From assembly GCA_046086225.1 (NCBI GenBank), contig JBJSXF010000125.1, forward strand, positions 1-48,996: a DNA stretch of 48,996 bases, in the 5' to 3' direction. Position 1 is the first letter of the stretch. Every line of letters begins with the position of its first letter. Made by a program: the position numbers and the translations under genes. The DNA comes from JBJSXF01 sp046086225 (GTDB lineage Bacteria; Actinomycetota; Acidimicrobiia; IMCC26256; PALSA-610). Shown piece after piece: positions 39,027-47,609 of this stretch. Below the pieces are notes generated by a model. That model saw only the letters and a program-made list of their open reading frames with translations, was not told where the DNA came from and did no database searches.

Positions 39027-40117
39027 CCGGCCGGGGCCGCGGCCGGAATGCGGCCCCCGGAGATGCGTGTACCACTCGGGACGACCGATCCAGCCCCGAG
39101 GATCGTCTCCTCGTCGACGACCGCGTCGGCTTCGACGGTGCCCCCACGGCCGATCACCGAGGCCCGCACGACGGCGCCGGGAGTAACCGTCGCGCCGTCG
39201 AGCAGCACGGCCCGGTCGATCACCGCTCCGGCCCCGATGGCCGCACCGGAACCGACCACCGAACCGGAGATTCGGGCCCCGCCCGCCACGCGCGCACCTG
39301 ATCCCAGGAGAACCGGCGCTTCGAGCACCGCCGCCGGATCGATCTCGACGGCGCCCTGCACCCAGATTCCCGGTGCGGTCTCGACCGCACCCGGCGCCGG
39401 TGGATTGCCCAAGCGGCCGGCCAGCGCATCGGCATGCGCGCCCAGGTACTTCTCCGGCGTGCCGATGTCGAGCCAGTAGCCGTCGCTCCGGAACCCGTAC
39501 AGGAGCCCGGGCCGGGCGAGCATTCGCGGGAAGACCTCCCGCTCGACCGAGACGTTCAGCCGCGGCGGCACGCGATCGAGGAACGCGGGCTCGAGCACGT
39601 ACGTGCCTGCGTTGATCCAGTTGCTGGGCGCCTTGCCCGGCGCCGGCTTCTCGACGAAGGCGATGACGGCACCGTCATCCTCGGTCGGAACGACGCCGAA
39701 CGCGCTCGGATCGCCGACCTCGGTGAGCGAGATGGTCGCCTCGGCCCCGCGCTCGGCATGGAAGGCGACCATCGCCGTGAGATCGAGGTCGGTGAGGATG
39801 TCGCCGTTGCAGACCACGATGCGGCCCCGGGACCCTTCGGCCGCGAACCGGATCGCCCCCGCGGTGCCGAGCGGCTCGTCCTCGACCGCGTAGGCGAGCC
39901 GCATCCCCGCGAACACGTCGCCGCGGAAGTGCTCCCGGAAGGCATCGGGCAGGTAGCCCAGGGAGAGCACGACCTCGTCGACGCCGTGCGCACCCAGCCA
40001 GGCGAGCTGACGCTCGAGATGCGCGACATTGGCGATGGGCAGCAGCGGCTTGGGGGTCGTGTAGGTCAGCGGCCGCAGGCGGGTGCCCTCGCCACCGACG
40101 AGCACCACCGCTCTCAC
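39023..40117 (-). CDS. Sugar-1-phosphate nucleotidyltransferase with left-handed beta-helix
   Basis: 364 residues from GTG 40117, overlapping the upstream stop. Motif GGEGTRLRPLTYTTPKP at residues 8-24 is the nucleotidyltransferase signature; VVCNGDILTDLDLT holds the catalytic Asp, and SDGYWLDIGTPEKYLGAHAD is the sugar-binding motif. The last 120 residues are hexapeptide repeats (GARISGSVVGSGAAIGAGAV). This matches ManC/RmlA/GlmU-like enzymes such as mannose-1-phosphate guanylyltransferase; with phosphomannomutase elsewhere in the window, GDP-mannose formation is the best guess. Confidence 0.9.
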   Translation of the reverse strand: MRAVVLVGGEGTRLRPLTYTTPKPLLPIANVAHLERQLAWLGAHGVDEVVLSLGYLPDAFREHFRGDVFAGMRLAYAVEDEPLGTAGAIRFAAEGSRGRIVVCNGDILTDLDLTAMVAFHAERGAEATISLTEVGDPSAFGVVPTEDDGAVIAFVEKPAPGKAPSNWINAGTYVLEPAFLDRVPPRLNVSVEREVFPRMLARPGLLYGFRSDGYWLDIGTPEKYLGAHADALAGRLGNPPAPGAVETAPGIWVQGAVEIDPAAVLEAPVLLGSGARVAGGARISGSVVGSGAAIGAGAVIDRAVLLDGATVTPGAVVRASVIGRGGTVEADAVVDEETILGAGSVVPSGTRISGGRIPAAAPAG

Positions 40118-40953
40118 GGAGCGGAGGGGGTCGGCGGCGCGCCGGGCGTCGGCACCGCGGGTGTCGGCACCGAGGGGATCGGCACCGAGGGCGCCGGCGT
40201 GATCGGCGGCATCTCGCCCGGCGGCGTCTCGATGTTCTCGGCGCCGGGGAGGTTCCTGATCGACGGCGGGTTCCCGATAGCCACCACGTCCTTGCCTTCG
40301 GGCAGGAAGGCGAGGATCACGATCTCGCCGTTGTCGAGCTTCATCTCGGACGGATCGCCCGACCGGACCGTGTACTTCTGCTTGCCGGGCGGCTCGGTGC
40401 CGTCCCAGGCGGCCGTCGCCCACTGGAAGCGGCCCGGCTTGCCCGCGCACGTGTCGCCGGCGGTGCGCTTCGTGCCGAGGAACTCGAAGCCTTCGGCGTC
40501 GGCCGACCAGCCGCCGTAGCGCAGGTACCGACCGAGGGTCGCGTTGCGGCCCGCGTCCTCCGAGGTCGACGGCTCCATGTGCACGATGCCGTCGGCGTGG
40601 CTGTGGAGCCCCGCGTAGACGTTGGTCGCGTTCGCTCGGGAGGGACCGCCGTTCGCGTTCGCGTAGGGCCAGGTCCAGATGCCCTCGCCGGCGTCGCCGA
40701 GCCAGCGGTCGCAGTCGTAGACCCCGAGCGCGGCGTGCCAGTGCGCGTTCTTGTTCCGCGGGTTGGACGGGTTCGCCGAGTCCATGATGAAGGGACCGAC
40801 CTCGGCCGGCTCCGAGCGCCGGGCGTACACGAGCAGACCCATCCCGAGGATCAGAACCATGGCGGTGACGCCGTACCACCAGCGATTCGTCCGCGAGCGC
40901 TTGGCGGAATGAACGGCGGTGCGGTTGCGCTTTGCGCGTGAAGCCTTCCCCAT
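40114..40953 (-). CDS. Membrane-anchored protein with His-rich ectodomain, family unknown
   Basis: 279 residues from ATG 40953. A basic N-terminus and one helix (YGVTAMVLILGMGLLVY, about 28-45) anchor an outer domain with repeated histidines: NKNAHWHAALGVYDCDRWLG, YAGLHSHADGIVHMEPS, and cysteines in DCDRW and GDTCAGKPG. These could bind a metal, but no known motif is certain. The C-terminal tail is PSVPI/PSVPT/PAVPT-type repeats from three 15-bp DNA units. It lies within the glycan operon, between a GT2 and the nucleotidyltransferase, so an envelope role is likely. I do not recognise the family. Confidence 0.75.
   Translation of the reverse strand: MGKASRAKRNRTAVHSAKRSRTNRWWYGVTAMVLILGMGLLVYARRSEPAEVGPFIMDSANPSNPRNKNAHWHAALGVYDCDRWLGDAGEGIWTWPYANANGGPSRANATNVYAGLHSHADGIVHMEPSTSEDAGRNATLGRYLRYGGWSADAEGFEFLGTKRTAGDTCAGKPGRFQWATAAWDGTEPPGKQKYTVRSGDPSEMKLDNGEIVILAFLPEGKDVVAIGNPPSIRNLPGAENIETPPGEMPPITPAPSVPIPSVPTPAVPTPGAPPTPSAP
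40148..40192. repeat. Three tandem 15-bp repeats coding for a proline-rich tail
   Basis: GTCGGCACCGCGGGT (40148-40162), GTCGGCACCGAGGGG (40163-40177) and ATCGGCACCGAGGGC (40178-40192) encode five-residue PSVPI/PSVPT/PAVPT units in the minus-strand protein. Such coding repeats change length easily. Confidence 0.75.
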
Positions 40954-40961
40954 CGGCGCGG

Positions 40962-40967
40962 AGGCTA
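40962..40967 (-). promoter_or_regulatory. -10-like hexamer TAGCCT before the His-rich protein gene
   Basis: TAGCCT, 8 nt before ATG 40953; its TAG is also the stop codon of the GT2 gene upstream, so the match may be partly coincidental. Confidence 0.3.
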
Positions 40968-41873
40968 GCCCCGGTCGCCGCGCGAGTGGTCGCGCCCCGG
41001 GCGGACCCTGGCGCCCAACGCATGGGCGACCATCGCGAGCGCCCCCCGGACCGTGAAGTAGACGGCGGCCAAAGGGAGGAGCGCCGCCTGCGGACCCCGC
41101 AACCGCTTGCGGGCGAACCGCCAGGCCGAACGGTGATGCTCCCGGATCATCCGGTACGGACGGCGGCCGGTCACGGCACCCTGCACGTGGACCACCTCGC
41201 CCTCCGGCTCGTACGCGACCCCGAAGCCCGCGGCGCGGATCCGCCAGCAGAGGTCGACGTCCTCCACGTACATGAAGTACTGCTCGTCCCAACCCCCGAC
41301 CGCATCGAGGACGGCGCGGCGGAGCCACACCGCAGCCCCCGACACCCAGTCGACCCGGCGAGCGACGGTCGGGTCGGCCCCGGTCTGCCGGTACCGGGCC
41401 GTGCAGGGATTCGTCGGCCACCACAGGCCGAGGAGACCGTGACCGACCGCGACCGGGACGGAGGGGAGGATGCGGGCGGACGGGTAGTCGCCACCGTCGG
41501 GATTCCGCACCCGGGGACCGACCGCACCGAGGGCGGGCTCCGCATCGAGCCGGGCGAGGATCGCGGCCGCGGTGCCCGGCCGCACGACGAGGTCGGGGTT
41601 CAGGACCGCCACGACCGGCGCCCGCGTGGCGGCGATACCGAGGTTCGCGGCCCGGGCGTAGCCGACGTTGCCCGGTGCCGTCACGACCCGCAGGCCGGGA
41701 ATCGCGGTCCGGGCCGCGGCGACCGATCCGTCGGTCGATCCGTTGTCGACGACCACCAGGTCGACCGGGCCCGCGCTCGCATCGGCGAGCACCGACCGGA
41801 CGCATTCGGCGAGCAGGGGGCCGCTCTCGAAGTTGACGACCACCGCCGCCCACCGAACGGCGGGTTCAGTCAC
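40965..41873 (-). CDS. GT2 glycosyltransferase, rhamnosyltransferase-like
   Basis: 302 residues from GTG 41873. GT-A fold: AAVVVNFESGPLLAECVRSV, DLVVVDNGSTDGSVAAAR, the LNPDLVVRPG acidic motif, and the ED motif MYVEDVDLCWRIRAAGFGVA. It resembles WbbL/rhamnosyl-type transferases that extend surface polysaccharides. The C-terminal segment has one hydrophobic stretch (ALLPLAAVYFTVRGALAMV). It overlaps the DPM-like gene by 8 bp and precedes the membrane-anchored His-rich protein. Confidence 0.88.
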   Translation of the reverse strand: MTEPAVRWAAVVVNFESGPLLAECVRSVLADASAGPVDLVVVDNGSTDGSVAAARTAIPGLRVVTAPGNVGYARAANLGIAATRAPVVAVLNPDLVVRPGTAAAILARLDAEPALGAVGPRVRNPDGGDYPSARILPSVPVAVGHGLLGLWWPTNPCTARYRQTGADPTVARRVDWVSGAAVWLRRAVLDAVGGWDEQYFMYVEDVDLCWRIRAAGFGVAYEPEGEVVHVQGAVTGRRPYRMIREHHRSAWRFARKRLRGPQAALLPLAAVYFTVRGALAMVAHALGARVRPGRDHSRGDRG

Positions 41874-42591
41874 CGAACCGATACCGCACGAGCGCCCGCA
41901 AGGCCGCGAACCCGTCACGCCAGGTGATCTTCTTGCCCTCGGCGAACTCGCGCCCCGCGTACGAGATCGGTACCTCGTAGATGCGCACGCCGCGCCGGAG
42001 GATCTTGGCCGTGATCTCCGGCTCGATGTCGAAGCGCTCGCTGCGCAGCCGCAGTCCGGCGAGCAGCTCGCGGTCGACGAGCTTGTAGCAGGTCTCCATG
42101 TCGGAGAGCGTCGTGTTGTAGAGCACGTTCGTGACGAGCGAGAGCATGCGATTGCCGACCCAGTGCAAGAAGAGCATGTTCCGCCGCTCACCGGTGAACC
42201 GGGAGCCGTACACGGCCCGGGCCCGACCGCGCAGCACCGGGGCGAGCAGCCGGGGCCAGTCCTCCGGGTCGTACTCGAGGTCGGCGTCCTGGACCAGCAC
42301 GTACTCGCCGGTCGCGTAGCCGAGACCCGTGCGCAGCGCCGCGCCCTTGCCGCGGTTCCCGTCGTGGAGCACGATCCGGACGGTGCTGTCACCGAGCTGC
42401 CGGAGCACCTCGCGGGTGCCGTCGGTGCTGCCGTCGTCGATCACGATGATCTCGCGCTCGATGCCGTCGGGGAGCTCGACGGCACGCATGCGGCGCAGGA
42501 TCTCGACCACCGTGTTGCGCTCGTTGAAGACCGGGACGAGCACCGAGAGTCGCCGCAGTTCGGGGGGTGGCGTGCGATCAGGCGCGACCAT
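41866..42591 (-). CDS. GT2 glycosyltransferase, polyprenyl-phosphate mannose synthase-like
   Basis: 241 residues from ATG 42591. RLSVLVPVFNERNTVVEIL, IVIDDGSTDGTREVL and the LVQDADLEYDPEDWP acidic pair match the DPM1/Ppm1 family, which loads a sugar onto polyprenyl phosphate from GDP-mannose or UDP-sugars. There are no transmembrane helices, so it acts at the inner face of the membrane. The substrate is uncertain; the nearby mannose and UDP-sugar genes allow either. The start overlaps the preceding gene's stop by 14 bp. Confidence 0.88.
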   Translation of the reverse strand: MVAPDRTPPPELRRLSVLVPVFNERNTVVEILRRMRAVELPDGIEREIIVIDDGSTDGTREVLRQLGDSTVRIVLHDGNRGKGAALRTGLGYATGEYVLVQDADLEYDPEDWPRLLAPVLRGRARAVYGSRFTGERRNMLFLHWVGNRMLSLVTNVLYNTTLSDMETCYKLVDRELLAGLRLRSERFDIEPEITAKILRRGVRIYEVPISYAGREFAEGKKITWRDGFAALRALVRYRFGD

Positions 42592-43525
42592 CGGCCCGCT
42601 CCTGCACGTACCAATCGAGCGTCCGGGTGAGTCCGGCGCGGAGCGCCACCGTCGGCTCCCAGCTGAGGAGCTCGCGGGCCCGGGTGATGTCGGGTCGCCG
42701 CCGGGCGGGGTCACCGGTGGGGAGCGGCGTGAAGACGAGCTCGACGTCGGCTCCGGCGAGGGTACGAACGATGTCGGCCAGCTCCAGCATCGTCACCTCC
42801 TCGGGGTTGCCGAGGTTCACCGGATCGCCCACCGCCGAGCCGAGCAGGGCCAGGATCCCGGCGACCAGGTCGTCGACGAAGCAGAAGGACCGGGTCTGCT
42901 CGCTGCCGCCGTAAACCGTGAGCGGCGCGCCCTCGAGCACCTGGGCGAGGAAGTTGGACACCACCCGGCCGTCGGCGGGCCGCAGCCGGGGACCGTAGGT
43001 GTTGAAGATGCGGACGATCGCGGTGTCGACGCCGCGTACCCGGCGGTAGGTAGCGGTCAGCGTCTCGGCGAACCGCTTCGCCTCGTCGTAAACGGCCCGC
43101 GGCCCCATCGGATCGACGTTGCCGCAGTACGACTCGGGCTGCGGGTGCACGGTCGGGTCACCGTAGATCTCGCTCTTCGACGCGAGGAGGAACCGGGCGC
43201 CGTGTGCGGCGGCGAGGTCGAGCGCGCGCCGGGTACCCACCGACGAGACGTCGAGGGTCTCGAGCGGCATCGCGAGATACTCGGGCGGGCTCGCCGGGCT
43301 GGCGAAGTGCAGCACCGCGTCGACTGCCCCCGACACCGGCAGATCGTGCACGACGTCGGCCTCGACCAGGAGGAAGCCGGGGCGGCCGGTCAGGTGCGCG
43401 AGGTTGGCGCGTCGTCCGGTCGAGAAGTTGTCGACCGCGACGACCTCGTCACCGCGAGCGAGGAGGGCATCGCAGAGGTGCGAGCCGATGAAGCCGGCTC
43501 CCCCGGTGACGACGACGCGCGCCAC
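42578..43525 (-). CDS. UDP-glucuronate decarboxylase-like epimerase/dehydratase
   Basis: 315 residues from GTG 43525. VVVTGGAGFIGSHLCDALL binds NAD, VVAVDNFSTGRRANLAHL and LHFASPASPPEYLAMPLETL are strongly typical of UDP-xylose synthase (UXS), as are the catalytic YDEAKRFAET and RIFNTYGPRLRPADGRVVSN. It would convert UDP-glucuronate to UDP-xylose. The adjacent upstream gene makes UDP-glucuronate, so the pair forms a likely route to UDP-xylose for a surface glycan. Confidence 0.9.
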   Translation of the reverse strand: MARVVVTGGAGFIGSHLCDALLARGDEVVAVDNFSTGRRANLAHLTGRPGFLLVEADVVHDLPVSGAVDAVLHFASPASPPEYLAMPLETLDVSSVGTRRALDLAAAHGARFLLASKSEIYGDPTVHPQPESYCGNVDPMGPRAVYDEAKRFAETLTATYRRVRGVDTAIVRIFNTYGPRLRPADGRVVSNFLAQVLEGAPLTVYGGSEQTRSFCFVDDLVAGILALLGSAVGDPVNLGNPEEVTMLELADIVRTLAGADVELVFTPLPTGDPARRRPDITRARELLSWEPTVALRAGLTRTLDWYVQERADGRA

Positions 43526-43556
43526 GGTCAGGCCCCGAATGCCGGTCGCACGCTCG

Positions 43557-44852
43557 TCACCGGCGACCGACGGCCGAGTAGGCGAATCCGAGCCGCCGCA
43601 TCGCCGGCGGATCGAGGAGGTTGCGCGCGTCGACGATCGCGGCGCGTTCCATGACCCCGGCGACCCGCTCGAAGTCGAGCCACCGGAACTCGTCCCATTC
43701 GGTGAGAACCGCGACCGCCGCGGCGCCCTCGGCGGCGGCGTACGCGTCGGCGCAGATCTCGATCCCGGGCACCCGATCGAGCACCTGCTCGCCTGCCGCC
43801 GGATCGAAGGCCCGGACTCGGGCCCCCTCCTCCACGAGCCGGGCACAGATCGCGATCGCGGGTGACTCGCGCAGGTCGTCGGTGTCGGCCTTGAAGGTGA
43901 GACCCCAGGCCGCCACGGTCGCGTCGTCGAGTCGACCGCCGACAGCCCGCCGGATCTTGTCGACGATGCGCTCGCGCTGGGCCCGGTTGACCTCCTCGAC
44001 CCCGGCCAGCAGTTCGAAGGCGTAGCCGGCCGAGCGCGAGGTGTGGAGCAGCGCGGCGACATCCTTCGGGAAGCACGATCCGCCGTAGCCCGGCCCGGCC
44101 TTCAGGAACTGGAATCCGATGCGAGCGTCGTACCCCATGCCGAGCGCGACCTCGCGAACGTCGGCATCGACCGCTTCGCAGAGGTTCGCGATCGCGTTGA
44201 TGAAGGAAACCTTCGTCGCCAGGAAGGCGTTCGCCGCATACTTGATCATCTCGGCCGAAGCCGGATCGGTGACGAGCACCGGAGCCTGCAGGCCCGCGTA
44301 CAGCTCGGTGAGCACCCCGGCCGCCTCGGGCCGGTCGCACCCGATCACGATGCGGTCGGGGTGGAGGAAGTCGTGGATCGCCTGGCCTTCGCGCAGGAAC
44401 TCCGGGTTCGAGGCGACGGCGACCCCGTCGTGGACCACCCCGGCCTCGGAGAGCACCCGCTCCACGAGCCGGGTCGTGCCCACCGGCACCGTCGACTTGT
44501 TGACGACGACGGCATCGGTGCCGAGCACGGGCGCAATCTCCCGGGCCACCTGCTCGACGAACGAGAGGTCGGCCGCGCCGTCGGCCCCCTGCGGGGTCTG
44601 GACGCACAGCAGCACGGCCTCGGCGCTTGCGGCCGCGTCGGCGGCCCCGACCACGAACCGGAGTCGCCCCGAGGCCAAGCCGGCAGCGAGGAGCTCGGGC
44701 AGCCCCGCCTCGTGGATCGGCGCCTCGCCCTTGGTCAGCCGGGCGACCCGATCGGCATCGATGTCGGCACACCGCACGTCGTGGCCGAGATGCGCCAGGC
44801 AGACCGCCGACGTGAGGCCGACATAACCCGCCCCGACGACAGCCACGCGCAT
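43557..44852 (-). CDS. ugd: UDP-glucose 6-dehydrogenase
   Basis: 431 residues. MRVAVVGAGYVGLTSAVCLA binds NAD, NKSTVPVGTTRLVERVL is the substrate loop, and the catalytic cysteine is in GPGYGGSCFPKDVAALL near residue 258; EMIKYAANAFLATKVSFINA is the family core helix. It oxidises UDP-glucose to UDP-glucuronate with two NAD. The downstream UXS-like gene would use the product. ATG 44852 follows TACACT by 7 nt, suggesting a promoter inside the operon despite the 17-bp gap. Confidence 0.95.
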   Translation of the reverse strand: MRVAVVGAGYVGLTSAVCLAHLGHDVRCADIDADRVARLTKGEAPIHEAGLPELLAAGLASGRLRFVVGAADAAASAEAVLLCVQTPQGADGAADLSFVEQVAREIAPVLGTDAVVVNKSTVPVGTTRLVERVLSEAGVVHDGVAVASNPEFLREGQAIHDFLHPDRIVIGCDRPEAAGVLTELYAGLQAPVLVTDPASAEMIKYAANAFLATKVSFINAIANLCEAVDADVREVALGMGYDARIGFQFLKAGPGYGGSCFPKDVAALLHTSRSAGYAFELLAGVEEVNRAQRERIVDKIRRAVGGRLDDATVAAWGLTFKADTDDLRESPAIAICARLVEEGARVRAFDPAAGEQVLDRVPGIEICADAYAAAEGAAAVAVLTEWDEFRWLDFERVAGVMERAAIVDARNLLDPPAMRRLGFAYSAVGRR

Positions 44853-44859
44853 CCCGCGG

Positions 44860-44865
44860 AGTGTA
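44860..44865 (-). promoter_or_regulatory. -10-like hexamer TACACT for ugd
   Basis: TACACT lies 7 nt before ATG 44852, in the 17-bp gap after the second LCP gene; an internal operon promoter is possible. Confidence 0.4.
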
Positions 44866-44869
44866 GGGG

Positions 44870-45964
44870 TCAGCAACCGGCGGGCGGGAGTCCCTCCGAG
44901 GCCGGGGCCGACGCCCGGAGCAACGTCGCGTGAGCGACGCCCCCGGTCACCGCCGAGGCAGCGCCGGCCTTGCGGCGCTGCTTCCCACCGATGAGTCGAC
45001 TGAGCACCGGCCACGCTTCCTCTTCGTCGAGGATCAGCACGTCCTGTCCGTCGCGGAACGCCCGTTCGACCGGCAGCGAGAGCGATTTCATCGGTTGGCC
45101 GGCTTGCCCCCGGAACGCGACGAGGAAGTCGCGCAGGCCCGCAAAACCCAACCCTTGGTCGCGTTGGAACGACGAGAGCATGGCGTCGACGATTGTCGGA
45201 GCTTCCCAAGGGTTGGACTGGACCCGCCGCAACGTCTCCGCCGCGACCGTGCGCAGGAAGTACTGCTGACGCTTGATCCGGCCGAGATCGGACGTGCCGT
45301 CCATCTCCCATTCACCGTCGACGAACGACTCGTAGTAGCGCGATCGGACGAAGGCGAGCGCCATCTCGCCCCGCAGCCGGTGGCAGCCCTTCGTCTTCAC
45401 GAGGAGCCCGGTCTTCTCGTCGCGGGCCGGGGCCGGGAAGAAGATCGGCACCGAGCCGAGCGCATCGACGAGCCGGCGGAAACCGGCGAAGTCGACCTCC
45501 AGATAGTGCTGGATCGGGATTCCCCAGTTCTGCTGAAGCGTCCGGATCACCCGCTGCGGACCTTCGTTGAACGCCGCGTTGATCCGGGACTCCCCGATAC
45601 CGGGAACGTCGACCCACAGGTCGCGGGGGAACGACACGAGGAAACTGCGCGTCGGGTCGCGATCGATGTGCGCGACCATGATCGTGTCGGATCGCTGTCC
45701 GGTCTGCACATCGGCCTCACCGAACGAATCGGCATCCTTCGGGTTGCGCACGAAGGCTCGGGAGTCGGAGCCGATGAGCAGGAAGTTGCCTCCCGACCGC
45801 AGCAGGGCGGGATCGATCGGGACGGTCGCGACCGACGCGACCTTCGCCTCCGCCGTGCGGAAGGCCGTGACGAGCCCGGCGACGACGACCGCGGTGGCGA
45901 GGACGAGGGCGATGACGATCCGCCCGAGGAAGGCCCGGGCCGAGACCCGGCCGACGCCGGTCAC
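44870..45964 (-). CDS. LCP (LytR-CpsA-Psr) family protein
   Basis: 364 residues from GTG 45964, which overlaps the previous stop (GTGA). A helix (IVIALVLATAVVVAGLVTAF, about 15-35) is followed by the LCP domain: NFLLIGSDSRAF, RSDTIMVAHIDRDPTRSFLV, SFPRDLWVDVPGIGESRINA and ALAFVRSRYYESFVDGEWEM with the catalytic arginines. LCP proteins transfer glycopolymers from polyprenyl phosphate to peptidoglycan. The C-terminus ends in PPAGC. It is paired with another LCP gene upstream. Confidence 0.92.
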   Translation of the reverse strand: MTGVGRVSARAFLGRIVIALVLATAVVVAGLVTAFRTAEAKVASVATVPIDPALLRSGGNFLLIGSDSRAFVRNPKDADSFGEADVQTGQRSDTIMVAHIDRDPTRSFLVSFPRDLWVDVPGIGESRINAAFNEGPQRVIRTLQQNWGIPIQHYLEVDFAGFRRLVDALGSVPIFFPAPARDEKTGLLVKTKGCHRLRGEMALAFVRSRYYESFVDGEWEMDGTSDLGRIKRQQYFLRTVAAETLRRVQSNPWEAPTIVDAMLSSFQRDQGLGFAGLRDFLVAFRGQAGQPMKSLSLPVERAFRDGQDVLILDEEEAWPVLSRLIGGKQRRKAGAASAVTGGVAHATLLRASAPASEGLPPAGC

Positions 45965-47520
45965 GACGGACACCCCACGAGCGGGCCGCCGGTCTCGGGA
46001 TCGACGGGCACGAAGCGGCTGTTCGCCCGGGCGGGCACGGGATCGATCGGGACGGAGGACGTGGTCGTGGACGGGACACCGGTTGCCGGCGGAGCACCGC
46101 TCCCCGTCGCGCCGGTCGGCACCGACGTCGTGGTGCCGACGCCGGGTCGCACGAACGCGTGCCGGAGCGAGTCGTAGTCGCGACCGACGACCACGAGCAC
46201 CTCGGCCCCGAGGGTGTTGGCCTCCGAGATGGCCTGGACGAAGTTGAGCGTGCCGACCGCGTTCGCCACCGTGAACCCCTCGGGCCAGCGGCCGGGCGCG
46301 TAGCGGATCTGGGTACGCCCGTAGGAGGTGCGGTCGGCTTCGCCGGGGTCGGGCGCGACCGAGAAGCCCGCAGCCCGGAACTGCTCGATCACGGCCTTGG
46401 CCGCGCCTTCCACTCCGGTTCCGTTCACGACGCGCACCCGGACCTCCGATCGCGGGACCTCGTCGGGAACCTCGACCGGCCCGCCGAACTCCATGAGCCG
46501 ACCCACCACCCCGTTCGCCTCGTCGGTCGCGACCACCTGCCCCGACCACGGAGCCGGGGCCGCGGTCACGGGCAGGGTGAGCATCTCGACCCGGCGGGGG
46601 TCGAGCCGGTTGTACGTGCGGATGAGTGCCTTGAGCTCATCGAGGGTGAGCGAGTCGTCACGGGCGAATGCATCGGAGAGCCGGTCGAGCAGCCCCACGA
46701 GCCGGGCCGGATTGGCGGCCGTCGCGTCGACCGCAGCCTGGCTGACCGTGCGGAGGAAGTACTGCTGCCGGGGGATGCGGTCGAGGTCGCTCCCCGTCGC
46801 CACCCAGCCCCGACCGCCGCGGTACGCGGTCTCGGGGATGTCGGGCGAGTAGTTCCAGTCCCAGGGCACCGGATCGTCCGGGTCGCGCGGCACGTAGTAG
46901 TGCCGGGAGCGGGCGTAGGCCAGCGCCACTTCACCGTTCGCCCGCACGCATCCGGCCCGGTCGATGTTCAAACCGCTGTACGGATCGTGCGCCGGCGTGG
47001 GGAACCAGAGCGGCACCTTGCCGATCGCGTCGACGATGCGGGAGAAGCCCGCGAAGTCGACCTCGACGTAGTGGTTGATGCGCAAGGGCGGGAAGTTGGC
47101 CTGGAGCGTCTTGATGACGAGGTTGGGCCCTCCGAACTGGAATGCCGCGTTGAGCAGGTTGCGCCCGTATCCGGGAATGTCGACGATGAGGTCGCGCGGG
47201 AACGACACGAGGATCCCGGTGCGGGTCGCCGGGTCGACGTGGAGCACCATCATGACGTCGGACCGACGCCCCGGCGTCTGCAGCGCCGACCCGAAGCGGC
47301 CGCCTCCGACCTCCCGGGTGTCCGAGCCGATCAGCAGGTAGTTGGCCGGCTTGCCCGGCTCGGCCCGGACCAGCGCCGGGATCGAGATCCGATCGCTGCG
47401 GGCGAAGGTCTTCCGGGCCATGCGGTCGGAGACGACGATCGTGCCGAGCGCGATCGCGGTCACGAGGACCAGGGCCACGACGTAGCGCAGCGAGAAGGAG
47501 CACACGGTCGACCAGCGCAC
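45961..47520 (-). CDS. LCP (LytR-CpsA-Psr) family protein with LytR_C domain
   Basis: 519 residues from GTG 47520. A helix (YVVALVLVTAIALGTIVVSD) precedes the LCP domain: ANYLLIGSDTREVGGGRFG, SDVMMVLHVDPATRTGILVS, PRDLIVDIPGYGRNLLNAAF and ALAYARSRHYYVPRDP. A C-terminal LytR_C domain follows (SEVRVRVVNGTGVEGAAKAV, AEVLVVVGRDYDSLRH), then a low-complexity Thr/Pro/Val tail ending in CPS. It heads the glycan operon and would attach the polymer to the wall. TAGTGT lies 10 nt before the GTG. Confidence 0.92.
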   Translation of the reverse strand: MRWSTVCSFSLRYVVALVLVTAIALGTIVVSDRMARKTFARSDRISIPALVRAEPGKPANYLLIGSDTREVGGGRFGSALQTPGRRSDVMMVLHVDPATRTGILVSFPRDLIVDIPGYGRNLLNAAFQFGGPNLVIKTLQANFPPLRINHYVEVDFAGFSRIVDAIGKVPLWFPTPAHDPYSGLNIDRAGCVRANGEVALAYARSRHYYVPRDPDDPVPWDWNYSPDIPETAYRGGRGWVATGSDLDRIPRQQYFLRTVSQAAVDATAANPARLVGLLDRLSDAFARDDSLTLDELKALIRTYNRLDPRRVEMLTLPVTAAPAPWSGQVVATDEANGVVGRLMEFGGPVEVPDEVPRSEVRVRVVNGTGVEGAAKAVIEQFRAAGFSVAPDPGEADRTSYGRTQIRYAPGRWPEGFTVANAVGTLNFVQAISEANTLGAEVLVVVGRDYDSLRHAFVRPGVGTTTSVPTGATGSGAPPATGVPSTTTSSVPIDPVPARANSRFVPVDPETGGPLVGCPS

Positions 47521-47530
47521 GGAAGCCCCG

Positions 47531-47536
47531 ACACTA
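47531..47536 (-). promoter_or_regulatory. -10-like hexamer TAGTGT for the first LCP gene
   Basis: GGTAGTGT on the minus strand, 10 nt before GTG 47520. With the pabB hexamer it makes the inverted pair CTACCGGC (47534-47541) and GCCGGTAG (47591-47598). Confidence 0.45.
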
Positions 47537-47595
47537 CCGGCGCGAAGGGCCCGTTCCCGGTCGCCCGACGGGGTTTGGACCCGGGCCTCGGCCGG

Positions 47596-47601
47596 TAGCG
47601 T
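47596..47601 (+). promoter_or_regulatory. -10-like hexamer TAGCGT for pabB
   Basis: GGTAGCGT, 5 nt before GTG 47607 or 8 nt before ATG 47610; TTGGAC (47575-47580) could be a weak -35 with 15-bp spacing. Confidence 0.45.
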
Positions 47602-47609
47602 GCCCGGTG

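Noticed and set aside
47534..47598. 8-bp inverted repeat CTACCGGC/GCCGGTAG as an operator
   Set aside because: Each arm overlaps a -10-like hexamer for one of the two divergent genes, so the symmetry is explained by mirrored promoters.
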